NCBI GenBank assembly: GCA_025201765.1
Contig: MU623345.1
Coordinates: forward strand, 481,852 to 545,851
Origin: Daldinia sp. FL1419
Taxonomy: Eukaryota > Ascomycota > Sordariomycetes > Xylariales > Hypoxylaceae
Direction: 5' to 3'
DNA: 64,000 nucleotides
The position numbers were made by a program, and so were the translations under genes. This document shows positions 34,353 through 45,450 of the stretch, piece by piece (the first letter of the stretch is position 1; every line of letters starts with the position of its first letter). A model generated the notes under the pieces. It had not been told where the DNA came from and did no database searches. It saw only the letters and a program-made list of their open reading frames with translations.

Positions 34353-35431
34353 ATTCGCTGGGCAACGAGTGGTTCAATGCGTTTCGTTGAACCCGAATTG
34401 GAGATATCGTTGCCGATTATTTTGTCATGCGACGGGTAGACTTGAATTTCAAAAATAAAATAAAGTAAAGGCCTAGTACTAATAACTAAACGAGCTTTGA
34501 GGCTTGAAACTCGAGATGGACACTTTGGCGATTGCCAAGAATTGAATCTGAGCGGACACCCAGCATGGTTTAGCGTGGTTTGTTCGACCTATCTAGGCTA
34601 TGTAGGTACAAATAATTACTTAGGTACTACATTTAGTTATGTCATTTAATGATGACGGTACCTGAAAGATACTTTTATTCTCGCGACGTGTTACAAACTC
34701 GTGACCATCTCCTTCCCGGAGAACGCCGTCTCCGCAGCTTTGAAATCTGAGTTGTGGTCAGGGGTTCTGAAAAGTATAGCAACAGTACCTAATGTATCAA
34801 GTTACATGTACCTTTGCTGAAAATACAGCCTTGCTCCCCTCTGTCCTCTGTCAGGTCCTTTTATTAGGCCCTTTACCTTATCAGGCTGGATTAAGCAAAA
34901 ATAAGATACAAGGTCTCCCCCAAAGGAACCAGTTAAAGCCCCCAGCCCAGCGACTGCCAGCTGCAGGCAAGTAATTACGCTCGTTTCCATGGGACTCCGT
35001 CTTTCTCCAGCCACATTGCATTTTTACCTAACTTTCTTGAAAAACACATCTACTATTAATTCCTCTCTTCACCGATCTCCAACCACAATCCACCGCATCA
35101 CCCCCTTTTGATAACCCATCGCCACGAGATCTCTCCTTCGCCGAGCAGGTCTCATTGTTGCAAGAATAGTAAGTCGACGAATACTTCAGCTTTTTCCATT
35201 TCATCCCGACAAAGAGATTCCTTGGTCTTTTTTTTTTAGTTGGTTTATCACTTTTTTGCACGCATTCCCGCTCGCCAATACCAATAACCATATACACGTA
35301 TCTCTACCTACTTTTACCTGTCTATTACTCTGCTACCAACCTTACATCTCTATCTAGAATACCACATACCTACTAGGTAGGTATACACACACATACGTAC
35401 AACACATATACATAGGTATACACATACACAC

Positions 35432-35462
<31 letters not shown>

Positions 35463-35834
35463 TGCACATACAGATACAGATACCTACCTTCAACCTCCCC
35501 TCGTAATCTACGGCCCACCTGTTCATTTCTTTCCCTTCTCCTTTTGTGGCAGCCTAGAAATAACACGGGACAATCGCGCCCAACAAGGACCGAGTCACCC
35601 AGTCGCTCCTAAGGTCATTGCGCGGTCTTGGAAGACCAATCGATCTGTCCTTACGGAACACCTAAACCCCATAAATCCCGACTGGCTGCCAATTACCGCC
35701 AGATAATCACATCATCATCTCCCTTTTCCATCTTAAAACTAACTTCTCCTCCTTCTCGCACCAGATATAGCGACATCGCCTTAGGCCCACAGCCGTAATA
35801 GACACTTACCGCATTTTTTCTCGAAGTCGCAATC
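34353..35834. promoter_or_regulatory. Divergent promoter region of EMP24 and ARF1
   Basis: A 1.5-kb spacer between divergent starts. A pyrimidine-rich stretch and a CACATA microsatellite (35417-35483) lie on the ARF1 side, presumably in its promoter or long leader. No additional gene was supported. Confidence 0.45.
35417..35483. repeat. CACATA/CAGATA microsatellite
   Basis: Tandem 6-nt units (CACATA, with CACACATA and CAGATA variants) run about 67 bp, roughly 350 bp upstream of the ARF1 start. No coding frame uses it. Confidence 0.9.
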
Positions 35835-36593
35835 ATGGGTCTCACATTCTCCAAGTTGTTCGACAAGCTCTGGGGGAAGAAGGAGATGAGAATTCTGATG
35901 GTCGGTCTTGACGCTGCCGGAAAGACCACAATTCTCTACAAGCTCAAGCTCGGTGAAATCGTCACAACCATCCCTACTATCGGTATGTCCTCCCTCTCGT
36001 TATTTACCCCACCGGCCGAGCGCTAGCATCGCCGCCCCTTTTTGTTTTGATTATTGACACGCGTCGCGCTTCCAGGTTTCAACGTCGAGACGGTTGAGTA
36101 CAAGAATATCCAATTCACCGTGTGGGATGTTGGTGGGCAAGACAAGATTCGTCCTCTGTGGCGACATTACTTCCAGAACACCCAGGGTATTATCTTCGTC
36201 GTCGACAGCAACGACCGAGACCGTATCGTCGAGGCTCGGGAAGAGTTGCAGCGCATGTTAAACGAGGACGAACTCCGGGATGCTATTCTATTGGTCTTCG
36301 CCAACAAGCAGGATCTACCTGTACGTTTCCTCCCGTCCCAACCGTGTTGCCGGATTTCCGCTAACAGTTACTGCAGAACGCCATGAACGCCGCTGAGATT
36401 ACTGACAAGCTCGGCCTTCATAGCTTGAGACAGCGTGCCTGGGTATGTATTCATTCTAATTGTCTTAGGTTTATATATTATATGCTAATCAGTGGTGTAG
36501 TACATCCAATCAACTTGCGCTACATCCGGAGACGGTCTGTATGAGGGTCTCGAATGGCTCGCCACCACACTCCGTAAGGCTGGACACCAGTAA
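35835..36593 (+). CDS. ARF1: ADP-ribosylation factor 1 (ARF1)
   Basis: Four exons, 35835-35982, 36076-36320, 36377-36442 and 36501-36593, give 183 aa, the usual ARF1 length. This Ras-superfamily GTPase recruits COPI and other coats at the Golgi. Gly2 in M-G-L-T-F-S-K-L-F is the N-myristoylation site. G-box motifs are all intact: G-L-D-A-A-G-K-T-T (P-loop), switch I P-T-I-G-F-N-V-E-T, W-D-V-G-G-Q-D (switch II), N-K-Q-D and the C-A-T-S-G-D-G box. The sequence Y-K-N-I-Q-F-T-V-W-D-V-G-G-Q-D-K-I-R-P-L-W-R is specific to class I ARFs and distinguishes it from ARL proteins. Introns lie at the P-T-I|G and Q-D-L-P|N positions. It is divergent from EMP24, another vesicle-traffic gene. Confidence 0.97.
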
Positions 36594-38038
36594 ATGTGAG
36601 GGGACACAGTGTCATTTTCCCGTTTCGACTCAACCATGTTTCCCTTTCCACCCCAATTCAACGGGTCGGTTGTAACTCGCAAAGTCATTACCGGAGCAAT
36701 CGATATATTCCATAAAAAATGACGCTGGTCACGGTTACGCTCTCGCTCTCTCATCGGTTGCGGTGGACCTGCAAAGTGAAGACGCAAGTTTGATTTTGGA
36801 AGCATAGGAGGGGAGTGGCGTACTGGGACGAAATCTGTACGAATTGATATTACAGAACGTAAAAGAGAACTCGATGCGTTGGGTCACGCTACCAGGGGCC
36901 AGCGGAGCCTCGCATTCTAGTCTGTTTTTCTCGTTCACGAGGCATTTCCCGTCTATTGTTCCCCCCATTAATAAGAATGATGATTAACACCCATGTCTTG
37001 ATAATGAATGGCGGCTCTAGTGAAGCCCTGGTGGAATGTTCTCCATATATGGTCCTGTTTCCCTTTTTACGCTGGCATTACGAGATAGAACGAGATTGGA
37101 AGGCTTCGTAGTATACAGTATTGTTTGTTCGCAACATGAGAGAGATTTGATTTCAGATTCGATATAATATTCTTGGGATAGGAGATAAGATCTATCTTGC
37201 GTAATTGTATACAACCGTGGTTTAGAGTAGGTTCCATGTAGGTATCCTCAGACGATCCATGCCTTAAATTTTTAAAAGAGTACGCCCTTGGAAAAAAACT
37301 TTTGGGTGTAACTCCTTGCTTACTCTGTACTTTGTACTTTGTAAAGCTAATGACGCTAGCGGTGAATAAATTCGTAATTGCTTTGTCCTACCTGTCGTAA
37401 TAACCTGGCGCCCTCCCTGACTGACTGACGGCTTAGCTAAAATGAGATCAGCTACTATGCATTCTAATTCGTATAATTGTCGAGCTGATAAGTGATAAGC
37501 CTGCTTATAAAAATGTATAATAGCGTCTTTCGAATTTCCTATCCCCCTGAAACTGGCTAAGAGTCACTAAAGTTAACTACATAGTGTAGAGAATGCATAC
37601 ATACGTCAATCACATGATTTAATTATACAGGTACATAAACGGCGTTGCAGGTAAGGTAAGCTCGTAGTACTTTCCACAAGAGGTTTAGCTTTCTTCTATT
37701 TACTTCGGCGTCACCGCGATTTTAATGGAAGTCGGGGGGTGATAGGTAATTGCCCGTAAATGCCCGCAAATACGTACGTATATGAAATAGGTACGTATGT
37801 ACAAAGTAGTGCAATAGAGATGATAAAAAGTAGGTAGTAGGTAGGTACTTCGTACCTGCTTAAGGCCCCACGTAGAGCCGGGATCGGCAGTGCTGGGACC
37901 CCGACGCTCTTAATATATTTCAACGGCGAAGTCTTTCTCACCGACAACATAATTTCGGAATTGGACCGCCAGACCGGGGGAAACCTGTCCTGCATTCTTT
38001 TTTCGACTCCCTGCCCAATCGATCCTCAACTGAACAAA
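36594..38038. other. Intergenic, no gene recognised
   Basis: Holds the 3' region of ARF1 and the promoter and leader of the T-protein gene. TACTTTGTACTTTGTA at about 37327-37342 is a short direct duplication, and ACGTACGTA/GTAGGTAGGTA units lie at about 37770-37850. Open frames are short and unconvincing. Confidence 0.5.
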
Positions 38039-39481
38039 ATGAAGTCCTCAGGGATTCTCGCCACAGCTAAGAAGGGCCTACCCGTGCTCCGAGCGCCCAT
38101 AAGTCGGCAACCCCGTCTCTTCGCTCGTGCGGTTTCTTCCTCGGCTGCTGAGACAAGCGCCTCGGCAACGGTGATCGTGAAGCGATCTCACCCCCGACAG
38201 CACGTGTTACCTCACCGCCCATCCCTGCCCGTTCAAACCCGTCGAAGCTATGCTTCGGCTCCGACGTCAGGGTCCGAAGCCTTGAACAAGACTGCTTTGT
38301 ACGATCTACATGTCTCACATGGAGCTAAGATCGTGCCTTTCGGCGGCTTCTACATGCCGGTTCAGTACGCCGGGTTGAGTGTTACTGCCTCCCACCACTT
38401 CACACGGAGTCACGCTTCGCTCTTCGACGTCGGACACATGGTCCAGCACCGATTCGAGGGTCCCGGTGCCACTGCGTTTCTCCAGCGAATCACACCCGCC
38501 GGCTTAGAGAATCTCGGCGTCAACTCCAGCACCCTCAGCGCTCTGTTGATCCCTGGTACCGGCGGCATTGTCGACGACACCATCATAACGAAACTCGGCG
38601 AGAATTCGTTCTATGTCGTCACCAACGCCGCGTGCCGGGATAAAGACCTTGCTTACTTAAGTGAGCAGCTAGGACAATGGGAGAAAGAAGGCCATCCTGC
38701 TGTGAATCACAAGGTCCTCGATGGCCAGGGCTTAATAGCACTACAAGGTCCGCTTTCGGAGCAGATCCTCGAGCAGATCCTGGCCAACCCCAAGGAAGCC
38801 GATCTTCACGGGCTATTCTTCGGACAATGCCGCTCCGTCACCCTCAAGCTACAAGATGGGCGTGAGGTCTCCGATATCCTCGTCAGCCGAGGCGGCTACA
38901 CGGGCGAAGATGGATTCGAGATTTCGATTCCAGCAGAGCACACTGTCGCCGTAACCGAAACGCTCCTGCAATCCGCCGGCCCGGAGAAACTACAGTTAGC
39001 CGGTCTCGGCGCGCGCGATAGCTTGCGTCTAGAAGCCGGCATGTGTCTATATGGGCACGACCTCAACGAGGACATAACCCCCGTCGAAGGCGCGCTAAGC
39101 TGGATCATCGGCAAGGAGCGGCGCAGCGAAACCGACATATCCAAGGGCGCGTTCCACGGCGCCAGCGTAATCCTCAGCCAACTCACGCCCAAGAGCAAGG
39201 GCGGAGCGGGCGTCGAAAAGCGCCGAATAGGGTTGATTGTGGAAGGGGCTCCGGCGCGAGAAGGAGCAGAGATCCAGGACGCGGAGGGGAATAAGGTGGG
39301 CGTTGTGACGAGCGGGTGTCCGAGCCCGACGCTGGGGAAGAATATCGCCATGGGGTATGTGAAGGATGGATTACACAAGGCGGGGACGGAGCTGCTGGTT
39401 AGTATTCGCGGAAAGCAGCGCAAGGCGGTTGTTACCAAGATGCCGTTTGTGCCGAGCAAGTATTGGAAGGGGAATGCCTAA
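38039..39481 (+). CDS. GCV1: Aminomethyltransferase, mitochondrial (glycine cleavage T protein)
   Basis: A single exon of 480 aa starting at ATG 38039 (context ACAAAATGAAG). The frame is open further upstream but contains no earlier ATG. The T protein transfers the methylene unit from aminomethyl-lipoate to tetrahydrofolate and releases ammonia in mitochondria. The first about 85 residues are Arg/Ser/Ala-rich with few acids, a long mitochondrial presequence ending around R-R-S-Y-A-S-A. The mature enzyme shows L-Y-D-L-H-V-S-H-G-A-K-I-V-P-F-G-G-F, Q-Y-A-G-L, S-L-F-D-V-G-H-M, G-G-I-V-D-D-T-I-I, R-G-G-Y-T-G-E-D-G-F-E-I and L-G-A-R-D-S-L-R-L-E-A-G-M-C-L-Y-G, all conserved in the family. The C-terminal region G-A-P-A-R-E-G-A-E and G-C-P-S-P-T-L-G-K-N-I-A-M-G-Y is intact. 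Slightly longer than yeast Gcv1 (400 aa), mainly in the presequence. Confidence 0.97.
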   Translation: MKSSGILATAKKGLPVLRAPISRQPRLFARAVSSSAAETSASATVIVKRSHPRQHVLPHRPSLPVQTRRSYASAPTSGSEALNKTALYDLHVSHGAKIVPFGGFYMPVQYAGLSVTASHHFTRSHASLFDVGHMVQHRFEGPGATAFLQRITPAGLENLGVNSSTLSALLIPGTGGIVDDTIITKLGENSFYVVTNAACRDKDLAYLSEQLGQWEKEGHPAVNHKVLDGQGLIALQGPLSEQILEQILANPKEADLHGLFFGQCRSVTLKLQDGREVSDILVSRGGYTGEDGFEISIPAEHTVAVTETLLQSAGPEKLQLAGLGARDSLRLEAGMCLYGHDLNEDITPVEGALSWIIGKERRSETDISKGAFHGASVILSQLTPKSKGGAGVEKRRIGLIVEGAPAREGAEIQDAEGNKVGVVTSGCPSPTLGKNIAMGYVKDGLHKAGTELLVSIRGKQRKAVVTKMPFVPSKYWKGNA

Positions 39482-40919
39482 GTCGGCTTTGGCCCGTCAA
39501 GGCATTCAGTAGAGCGGCTAAAGGGCCCAAAGCATCCAAGCTGATGGAATGCAAAAGAATCTCTGTCTATAGGATGGGATATAAGAGCATGCGGGTTGCA
39601 TTTTTGGGGGGCACTTTGAGACTTTCAACAATCCAGGGGCGTCGGGGCAGGTAAAGCTACATACACACATACAGTACATACGTGTAGCGCATTGCGTTAC
39701 GGGATATATCACCGGTATGTATGGAGGAATATATATATATATACATACATGACATTACGCATAGGTAGGTGAGATAGATACCCTCAACGAAGATCTACGT
39801 TACAGTTACTGGCTGTTGTTTAATAGCTGAGTGTAAGTGATATAGTGATAAAGTAATAACAAGGGGGGAAGAAGATATAGGTAGATGTGATCTTCGTATA
39901 GGGTTTTCTTTTACTTGCTCTGCCATTAAATCGGCCGGATGGTCTTGGACTCAATGTACTTACAAAAACATGCCCAAGCAGGCCCAAGCAGGTAGTTATC
40001 ACAAGGTTAACGTGAGAGCTAGGGTGAACCGATACGATAAAGTCCATTACATCGTTTTGATTTGGGGAAGACTACTAGCTACTCACTCCCCCGTACCTAT
40101 ATTCGTAAGTTCTACGACTAAAAGACCGGCTAGACGATTAATTATCTTATCCACGAACCCTTGGGTCCCCATTAAAGTTGTTGAAGCCGATCGAGTGCAG
40201 AGATAGACAGGTGCTACAAAGCATACCAACCAGGTACCCGGTATAGATATGTACGCGTGGTAGGTTGCGATGGATCTTAGTATGAGAGCATGTATGGTGT
40301 AATATGGTATGATACGATATGAGACGATATCCTCCTACGATCTGCCTTTGTCTTGCCTCTTGCCTCTTTGCCTCTCTCAAACACCACACGCACGTCTGTC
40401 TAAGCCTCGTCATCAAAGCATACTTATTCGTGCCCTGCAAGTATCGTCCAATATATGCCATATCATAAAAAAAAAAGAGATAAAAATAAAAGTGTTTATC
40501 AGTACAAAACGCTTCGCCCTAGTTCTGTTCGCCTCGGTATGCGTGTATAAAAACCGGGCAACTTGAAATAAAATAAAGCTCGCGGCGGTCGAAGCGTTCA
40601 TGGTAGATATATACTGATAGTCCGGCTATGTCCACTCGTGCTTCTTCCCGAGTCTGTTCTTGTCTTCCGGAAGGCTAGATTCTCTCGTTCATCCCGTCCC
40701 GTCTCTCCTCTCGTGATGTCGATAATGCGCGATAATGAACCCCCCGGGCCACGTCACGGCAAGCGGTGTGTATCCCCTCTGTGGAAAGGAATAAGTAAAA
40801 AGTGAACGAAGAGGAAGCAATGAACCGATGCCGTCGCTTGCTGCCCGTTTAAATGCTTGGATATCCCGAAAACGCCCCCCTATCAATCCTTTCTCGTTCT
40901 CATCCCTATATACGCTGCA
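39482..40919. other. Convergent 3' intergenic region, 1.4 kb
   Basis: Spacer between the converging T-protein and WD-repeat genes. It contains an AT dinucleotide stretch near 39729-39744, a CAAGCAGG duplication at about 39974-39992, and TATGATACGATATGA-type units near 40305-40330. No gene was supported on either strand. Confidence 0.5.
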
Positions 40920-42941
40920 TCAGAAGACCCAGTCTTCCGCCATGGCTGCATGCCTCCGTTTATGCGTAAGAGTTTGCTGTGAGCCTGGTGTTGCCACAAT
41001 CTGTTCCGGGCTTGGCATCCAGTCGTAACCAGGGGTTCGCCACCAACTCCCAGGTTCTCTATATTTCCTCGACGAGTAACTGAAGTTGTCTTCCGCCCCA
41101 GCATCACATCGTTCCAAGCGCATGATACCTCCCCGAGAAAGGTCACATGATAAAGCGATTAAGTCTTGTCCATGGTTAGTAAAAGCAACGCCGCCGAGTT
41201 CGCCGAATATATCGATTGTTTGTCTGGTGTTAAATGTCTGGGCGTCAATTAGATTGATGAAGTCGGCTTCCTCGGCGGCAACCAAAATTCTCTTGCCAGA
41301 TCCGAGAGGGGAAAATCGTAAGCTTCGAGCACCAGCCATCTCAGTCCGTACCACAGCGACTGCGGTACTCTCACCGTGGCTATTCTTCCATTTACGGGCA
41401 TCCCATATTCTAATACTCCTATCTTGGTTTCCGGTGGCGACGGTCCAACCATCCGGCGCCCAGTCGCAAGCGAAGCCGAAATCTTTATGCCCTTCGAGAC
41501 TCTGAAGAATATCACCCGTCTCCGCATCGGTAATAAGTACATTTTGGTCGTCTCCGACTATGACTCGAAGTCTCATGTCCGGGCTTAGCGCGGAGCAGTT
41601 CATAGCAGACTCGTACATGTTTTCCGATATAACCCTATTTTCTGATAGGTCTACTATACGGAAACCAAAGTCATTGGAAGCAAAGGCTGCCAAAGGGGTA
41701 GACGAATGCCGAGAAGAATGGATCTGTACGTGATTGGTGATACCGCTATTATGACTGGTCAATACCCCCTCGTGTGTCTCAAGATCCCTTGAGGAGTTTA
41801 GGTAACGGTAACGATAGGTCCCGTAGAACCCACCAGCAACTAGGATATCCTCGTTGGCAGTTAATGTAGATATATGGGTACCGGTTTGGCTGTCGAAGCG
41901 CATCGCCACTCTGTCTCGCCCTGTAGTAGGGTCGTGTTCCTTGATCGTGGTGAAGCTCGGGTAGAATACCCTCGTTCGCGATGCAACACCCAAGATATTC
42001 CGAAGCTGGAAATGTAGCAAGCGCGCGTCGCGCCTAATATCCATGCTCTTATATCTAAAGTAATTCTCGGCAGGGCGTAGTAGCCTGCCGGACGAATCAG
42101 TTTGCAACGAGTCGGAGTTGGCCCTGTTCACATAGTTATGAAAAGTCGCCATACGACGTCGTCGCGCCATATTCCTCGTCACTCCTAGATCCCTCCAACT
42201 GATACCTTGGAAATCGTAACAGTCACCTCTTAGCTGCTTGTAATCCACTCGGCGAGGGTATTCCCTGCTCAAGCGACTGATTTGGGGGAGGGAAGGTACA
42301 GGTCCATTGGCTCGTAATTGCATGTCTCCATTACTTTGCCACTCCCAGAGCTCGAGAAACTGCATAACGTGCGGATTTTCAGGCCCGAGCGACATGTGGT
42401 TCGCATTGCTAAGGGCCGTAGGATGAAGGCCAGTATTTGCAACAGCGCCGGTACCATTGCCGGCAGTACCTTGGACCGCGGTGAGGTACGGGGGCACTTG
42501 CCCGGGTACGAAACCGGCTACGTTGGGAAAAGGAGGCAACAGCACAACTCCAGGAGGGATAGTGGTAGGGTTGGGATTATCAATAGCCACCGGCATAGAG
42601 AAACCGGGCGGAAGGTCTCCGATCCCCGCCGTGAGCATAAGTGCGGTTAAGGGCGCGCCGCCCTCTTCGCTATCGATATCCAACATGTCGTGGTTATTGT
42701 CGGCGCTACTATCGGCGTCGTCATCACTGTCCAGAAGTACTTCAGCGTTGTCGGAATTGGTATGCGCGGTAGAGGTCGGAGGATATAAAGGCGAAGACTG
42801 AGAGTCATTCATAGGATCGTCAAGATCAGGTAAAACAAATTCAGTAGATTGAGGCTGAGGAGACTCGAAGGCATCTTGGTCGATCGGAGGACGGTCTGGA
42901 GCGAGGAATGGAGAGACGGGTGGGGAATTAGTAGGGCGCAT
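40920..42941 (-). CDS. Uncharacterised WD-repeat protein (S. pombe C2A9.03-like), 673 aa
   Basis: A single exon of 673 aa. The N-terminal about 190 residues are Pro-rich and acidic (L-D-S-D-D-D-A-D-S-S, D-I-D-S-E-E). A conserved-looking segment Y-D-F-Q-G-I-S-W-R-D-L-G-V-T-R and R-R-R-M-A-T-F-H-N-Y-V-N follows, then a beta-propeller region (about 330-620) with F-A-C-D-W-A-P-D-G-W-T-V-A-T-G-N-Q-D-R-S-I-R-I-W-D-A-R as its clearest WD repeat. After this, R-S-L-R-F-S-P-L-G-S-G-K-R-I-L-V-A-A-E and F-I-N-L-I-D-A-Q resemble the DUF2415 segment found in these fungal WD proteins. I recall this layout from an uncharacterised fungal group including S. pombe SPBC2A9.03. No signal peptide or membrane segment is present. 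Cellular role is unknown. The start ATG is the first in frame and the C-terminus is M-A-E-D-W-V-F. Confidence 0.88.
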   Translation of the reverse strand: MRPTNSPPVSPFLAPDRPPIDQDAFESPQPQSTEFVLPDLDDPMNDSQSSPLYPPTSTAHTNSDNAEVLLDSDDDADSSADNNHDMLDIDSEEGGAPLTALMLTAGIGDLPPGFSMPVAIDNPNPTTIPPGVVLLPPFPNVAGFVPGQVPPYLTAVQGTAGNGTGAVANTGLHPTALSNANHMSLGPENPHVMQFLELWEWQSNGDMQLRANGPVPSLPQISRLSREYPRRVDYKQLRGDCYDFQGISWRDLGVTRNMARRRRMATFHNYVNRANSDSLQTDSSGRLLRPAENYFRYKSMDIRRDARLLHFQLRNILGVASRTRVFYPSFTTIKEHDPTTGRDRVAMRFDSQTGTHISTLTANEDILVAGGFYGTYRYRYLNSSRDLETHEGVLTSHNSGITNHVQIHSSRHSSTPLAAFASNDFGFRIVDLSENRVISENMYESAMNCSALSPDMRLRVIVGDDQNVLITDAETGDILQSLEGHKDFGFACDWAPDGWTVATGNQDRSIRIWDARKWKNSHGESTAVAVVRTEMAGARSLRFSPLGSGKRILVAAEEADFINLIDAQTFNTRQTIDIFGELGGVAFTNHGQDLIALSCDLSRGGIMRLERCDAGAEDNFSYSSRKYREPGSWWRTPGYDWMPSPEQIVATPGSQQTLTHKRRHAAMAEDWVF

Positions 42942-43272
42942 CTTTGTTGGAGGTGGTCAAGTCATTTGTGGTTGGAAATTCGAGCCTAACCGCTCTAGTT
43001 TTTGGGGGGGGGGCGGTTCACATAAGATGAACCCGTGTTGCTTTTATGTTTCTGTCGTGCAGACTTTTCCTGTTGGATCCTGTTGGATCCTATTGGCTTA
43101 TTATATATATAAGATAAAAAATAAAATAAAAGCTAAAATAAAAGAATTAGGGAGGTAGCGAGGTAACAAAGTAGCTGCGTAACTTTGTGTAAGTTGCGCA
43201 GTGCGCAGTGCGTAGTGCGTGGTGCGTACGTAGTAGTAGTCCGAGGTAGTGTTGTCAAGGTTAGTTGTAGTA

Positions 43273-43308
43273 GTGTGTGTCCATGTGTGTGTCCATGTGT
43301 GTGCCCAT
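43273..43308. repeat. 12-nt minisatellite, three copies
   Basis: Three tandem units of GTGTGTGTCCAT, the third with one substitution (GTGTGTGCCCAT). Non-coding. Confidence 0.92.
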
Positions 43309-43577
43309 GTGTGCTGTAATAGTAGATGGGATGGGATGGGTGGCGGATCTTCAGCAGGGCGCCAAGATGGGTCAAGGCAGCGATCCCTAGGTAGTTTGCG
43401 GCTATCGAAGGTGATATACAGTAGCGTGAACTTTTCTAGCGTAGTAGTTAGGTAGTTGTAGATAAACTTTTTGCATTCAAGTATTGTACAGATAAAGAGG
43501 GTCAGCGGGGTATATATGGTATAACTAGAGGATGAAACTAGCAAGTCCGTAGCAGAGGTACTATATAGTTTACGTAG

Positions 43578-43695
43578 TATAGGTGGTTACCTAATAATAG
43601 TTGCCTAAAATGTAACTACTTAGACTACCTACCTAGGTACCTCTTATCAAGCATACCTCCACGTAGTGAGGTAAGTAATTAGGTAACTACCTATA
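43578..43695. repeat. 118-bp palindromic element centred on ACCTAGGT
   Basis: The outer arms, TATAGGTGGTTACCTAAT at 43578-43595 and its inverted partner at 43678-43695, match at 17 of 18 positions. The exact palindrome ACCTAGGT (43631-43638) lies within two bases of the centre. Weaker pairing extends outward to about 43558 and 43713. It resembles a small foldback or MITE-type element without coding capacity. Confidence 0.55.
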
Positions 43696-44393
43696 AAGTA
43701 CATAGTATAACCAACGAAAAAAAGAGATGGAAATGATAGGAGCAATAAGCACCACGTTTCGAATTTAAATTTATGTAATTCTACCTTTTTCCGACTCGCT
43801 CTTTTTACTTTCTCTCCTCGACGTGTTGAGCAAATTGGTTGGTATGTACAGACCAGTTACCTAACAGTTAGAAATTGCGAAGACGGCATGCGTACCCAAT
43901 CGATCGATGTAAGATAAGGGAGCGGATCAGGCTGCTTGTTGCTACTACATCGTGATGACGCTGGATTGGGGGGCGGATGGCCTACTGATAGAGAGATACA
44001 ACGTCGATGCCCATTCTGCCATTACGCTGGTGGATACTAAATGCAAATACAGGACCAATATGACGACCACGCCACAGCATCGTAGGTATATTACAAACCT
44101 AGCGCACATTTTAGCGCATTTTAGCGCATGCAAGTACATACCTACATAATGTATCTACCTTACCCACCGATTTCCACAGGCCAGAAGTTTGGGGGTCTTG
44201 GAGTAAGAGCCATTTTTGGACTGACTTACATGTACATACATACTACCTACGTGACTACTAGCTATGTACCTACATATAGCGCAGTCACTGCACTAGTATG
44301 CATGTATATATATGCCCAGGTGTGAGTACCTCTGTTCCTGTGTAGGATGTATGTATGGAAAATGCTACCATGTAAGACGGGAAATAGAGCAAT

Positions 44394-44428
44394 CCATCTC
44401 CCATCTCCCATCTCCCGTCTCCCGTCTC
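44394..44428. repeat. 7-nt tandem repeat, five copies
   Basis: Five consecutive units: three CCATCTC and two CCGTCTC. Non-coding. Confidence 0.92.
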
Positions 44429-44647
44429 CCGTACATCATCACATGTCCTCCAGTCCTGCTAGTCCGACAAACTTGCATACATATATGCCCAACAACCGGA
44501 GATAATCATTTATTACCTTGGGCGGAGGTGGAATAAAAAATAAAAAATCTTGTATTCGGAATATGAGACAGAGGACAGCTTGGAATCTTGAATTTTCCAT
44601 TTTCCCTTGGCCATTCTCAGCAATTATTCAGCATACATAGGTACCCA

Positions 44648-44673
44648 ACGTAGGTACCTAACGTAGGTACCTA
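44648..44673. repeat. 13-nt direct tandem, two copies
   Basis: Two perfect copies of ACGTAGGTACCTA, each containing the GTAGGTACCTA core common in spacers of this window. Confidence 0.9.
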
Positions 44674-44702
44674 ACTAATAAGTAATGACGGCACGTTGGT
44701 GC

Positions 44703-44790
44703 ATTGCATTCGTTGCATTCGTTGCATTACCATTACAATAATCATTACCGTATGGCAAATGCAGGAGGTAATGCAGGCAACGAATGCAAT
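44703..44790. repeat. Inverted repeat able to form a hairpin
   Basis: ATTGCATTCGTTGC at 44703-44716 has its exact reverse complement at 44777-44790. The adjoining GCATTAC (about 44723-44729) pairs with GTAATGC (44768-44774). The left arm also contains a second partial copy of the TTGCATTCG unit. No terminator or RNA gene context is evident. Confidence 0.6.
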
Positions 44791-45450
44791 CCCCAATCCT
44801 TCAATTCTCAATCCTCCCATCCATCCTCGGATTCAAGGAAAAAAGAAGAAAAAAAGAGAAAAAAAAAAAAGAAAGACGTCAATGTCGATTCGGACCCTCG
44901 ACTAATGTCAAATTTCAAGTTATGATATATCACTTTTAATCCCGGTATCCGTCTTATGAACTACTCGTTCAGGTCGCGAGATATCACAAAATATCACAAA
45001 ATAGCAAGCTATTGTCTCCATAAACCCCCCTCCATCCCTTTTTCAACTGGCAACCGGTGAGCCCGTGGCTTCGTAGTTGACAAGTCAGTATTCTAATACT
45101 ATAACCATATTACCTTAAGTGCCTCGCCGGGTGAGACACCAAAACAAAAGAGGGAGGGAGGGCGGGAGAGAAAGAGAGAGAGAGAGAGAGGCTTGATTGA
45201 CGGGATCAAAATTAACCCATTCGCACGGTTCCCGTCGAGTCCTCATTCGCTATTCGCTATGGGGTGAGAGAGTAGAGCAAAAAGAGTCTGGGGTCTAGGA
45301 GCCCCGCAAACGTTCATTAAAGACCATTAAGAGGTCCATCATTAAGAGGTCCATGAACGATGCAAAAAAGGTAGTTTAATAATAATAATATGTACTCTCC
45401 CGAAAATACTCACCGCCGGCACCACCAATTATTACCCGAGCCCTCTCTGG

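Noticed and set aside
37961..38038. N-terminal extension of the T-protein frame upstream of ATG 38039
   Set aside because: The frame is open, but the upstream end is a TTG codon, not ATG. The ATG at 38039 directly starts a good mitochondrial presequence.
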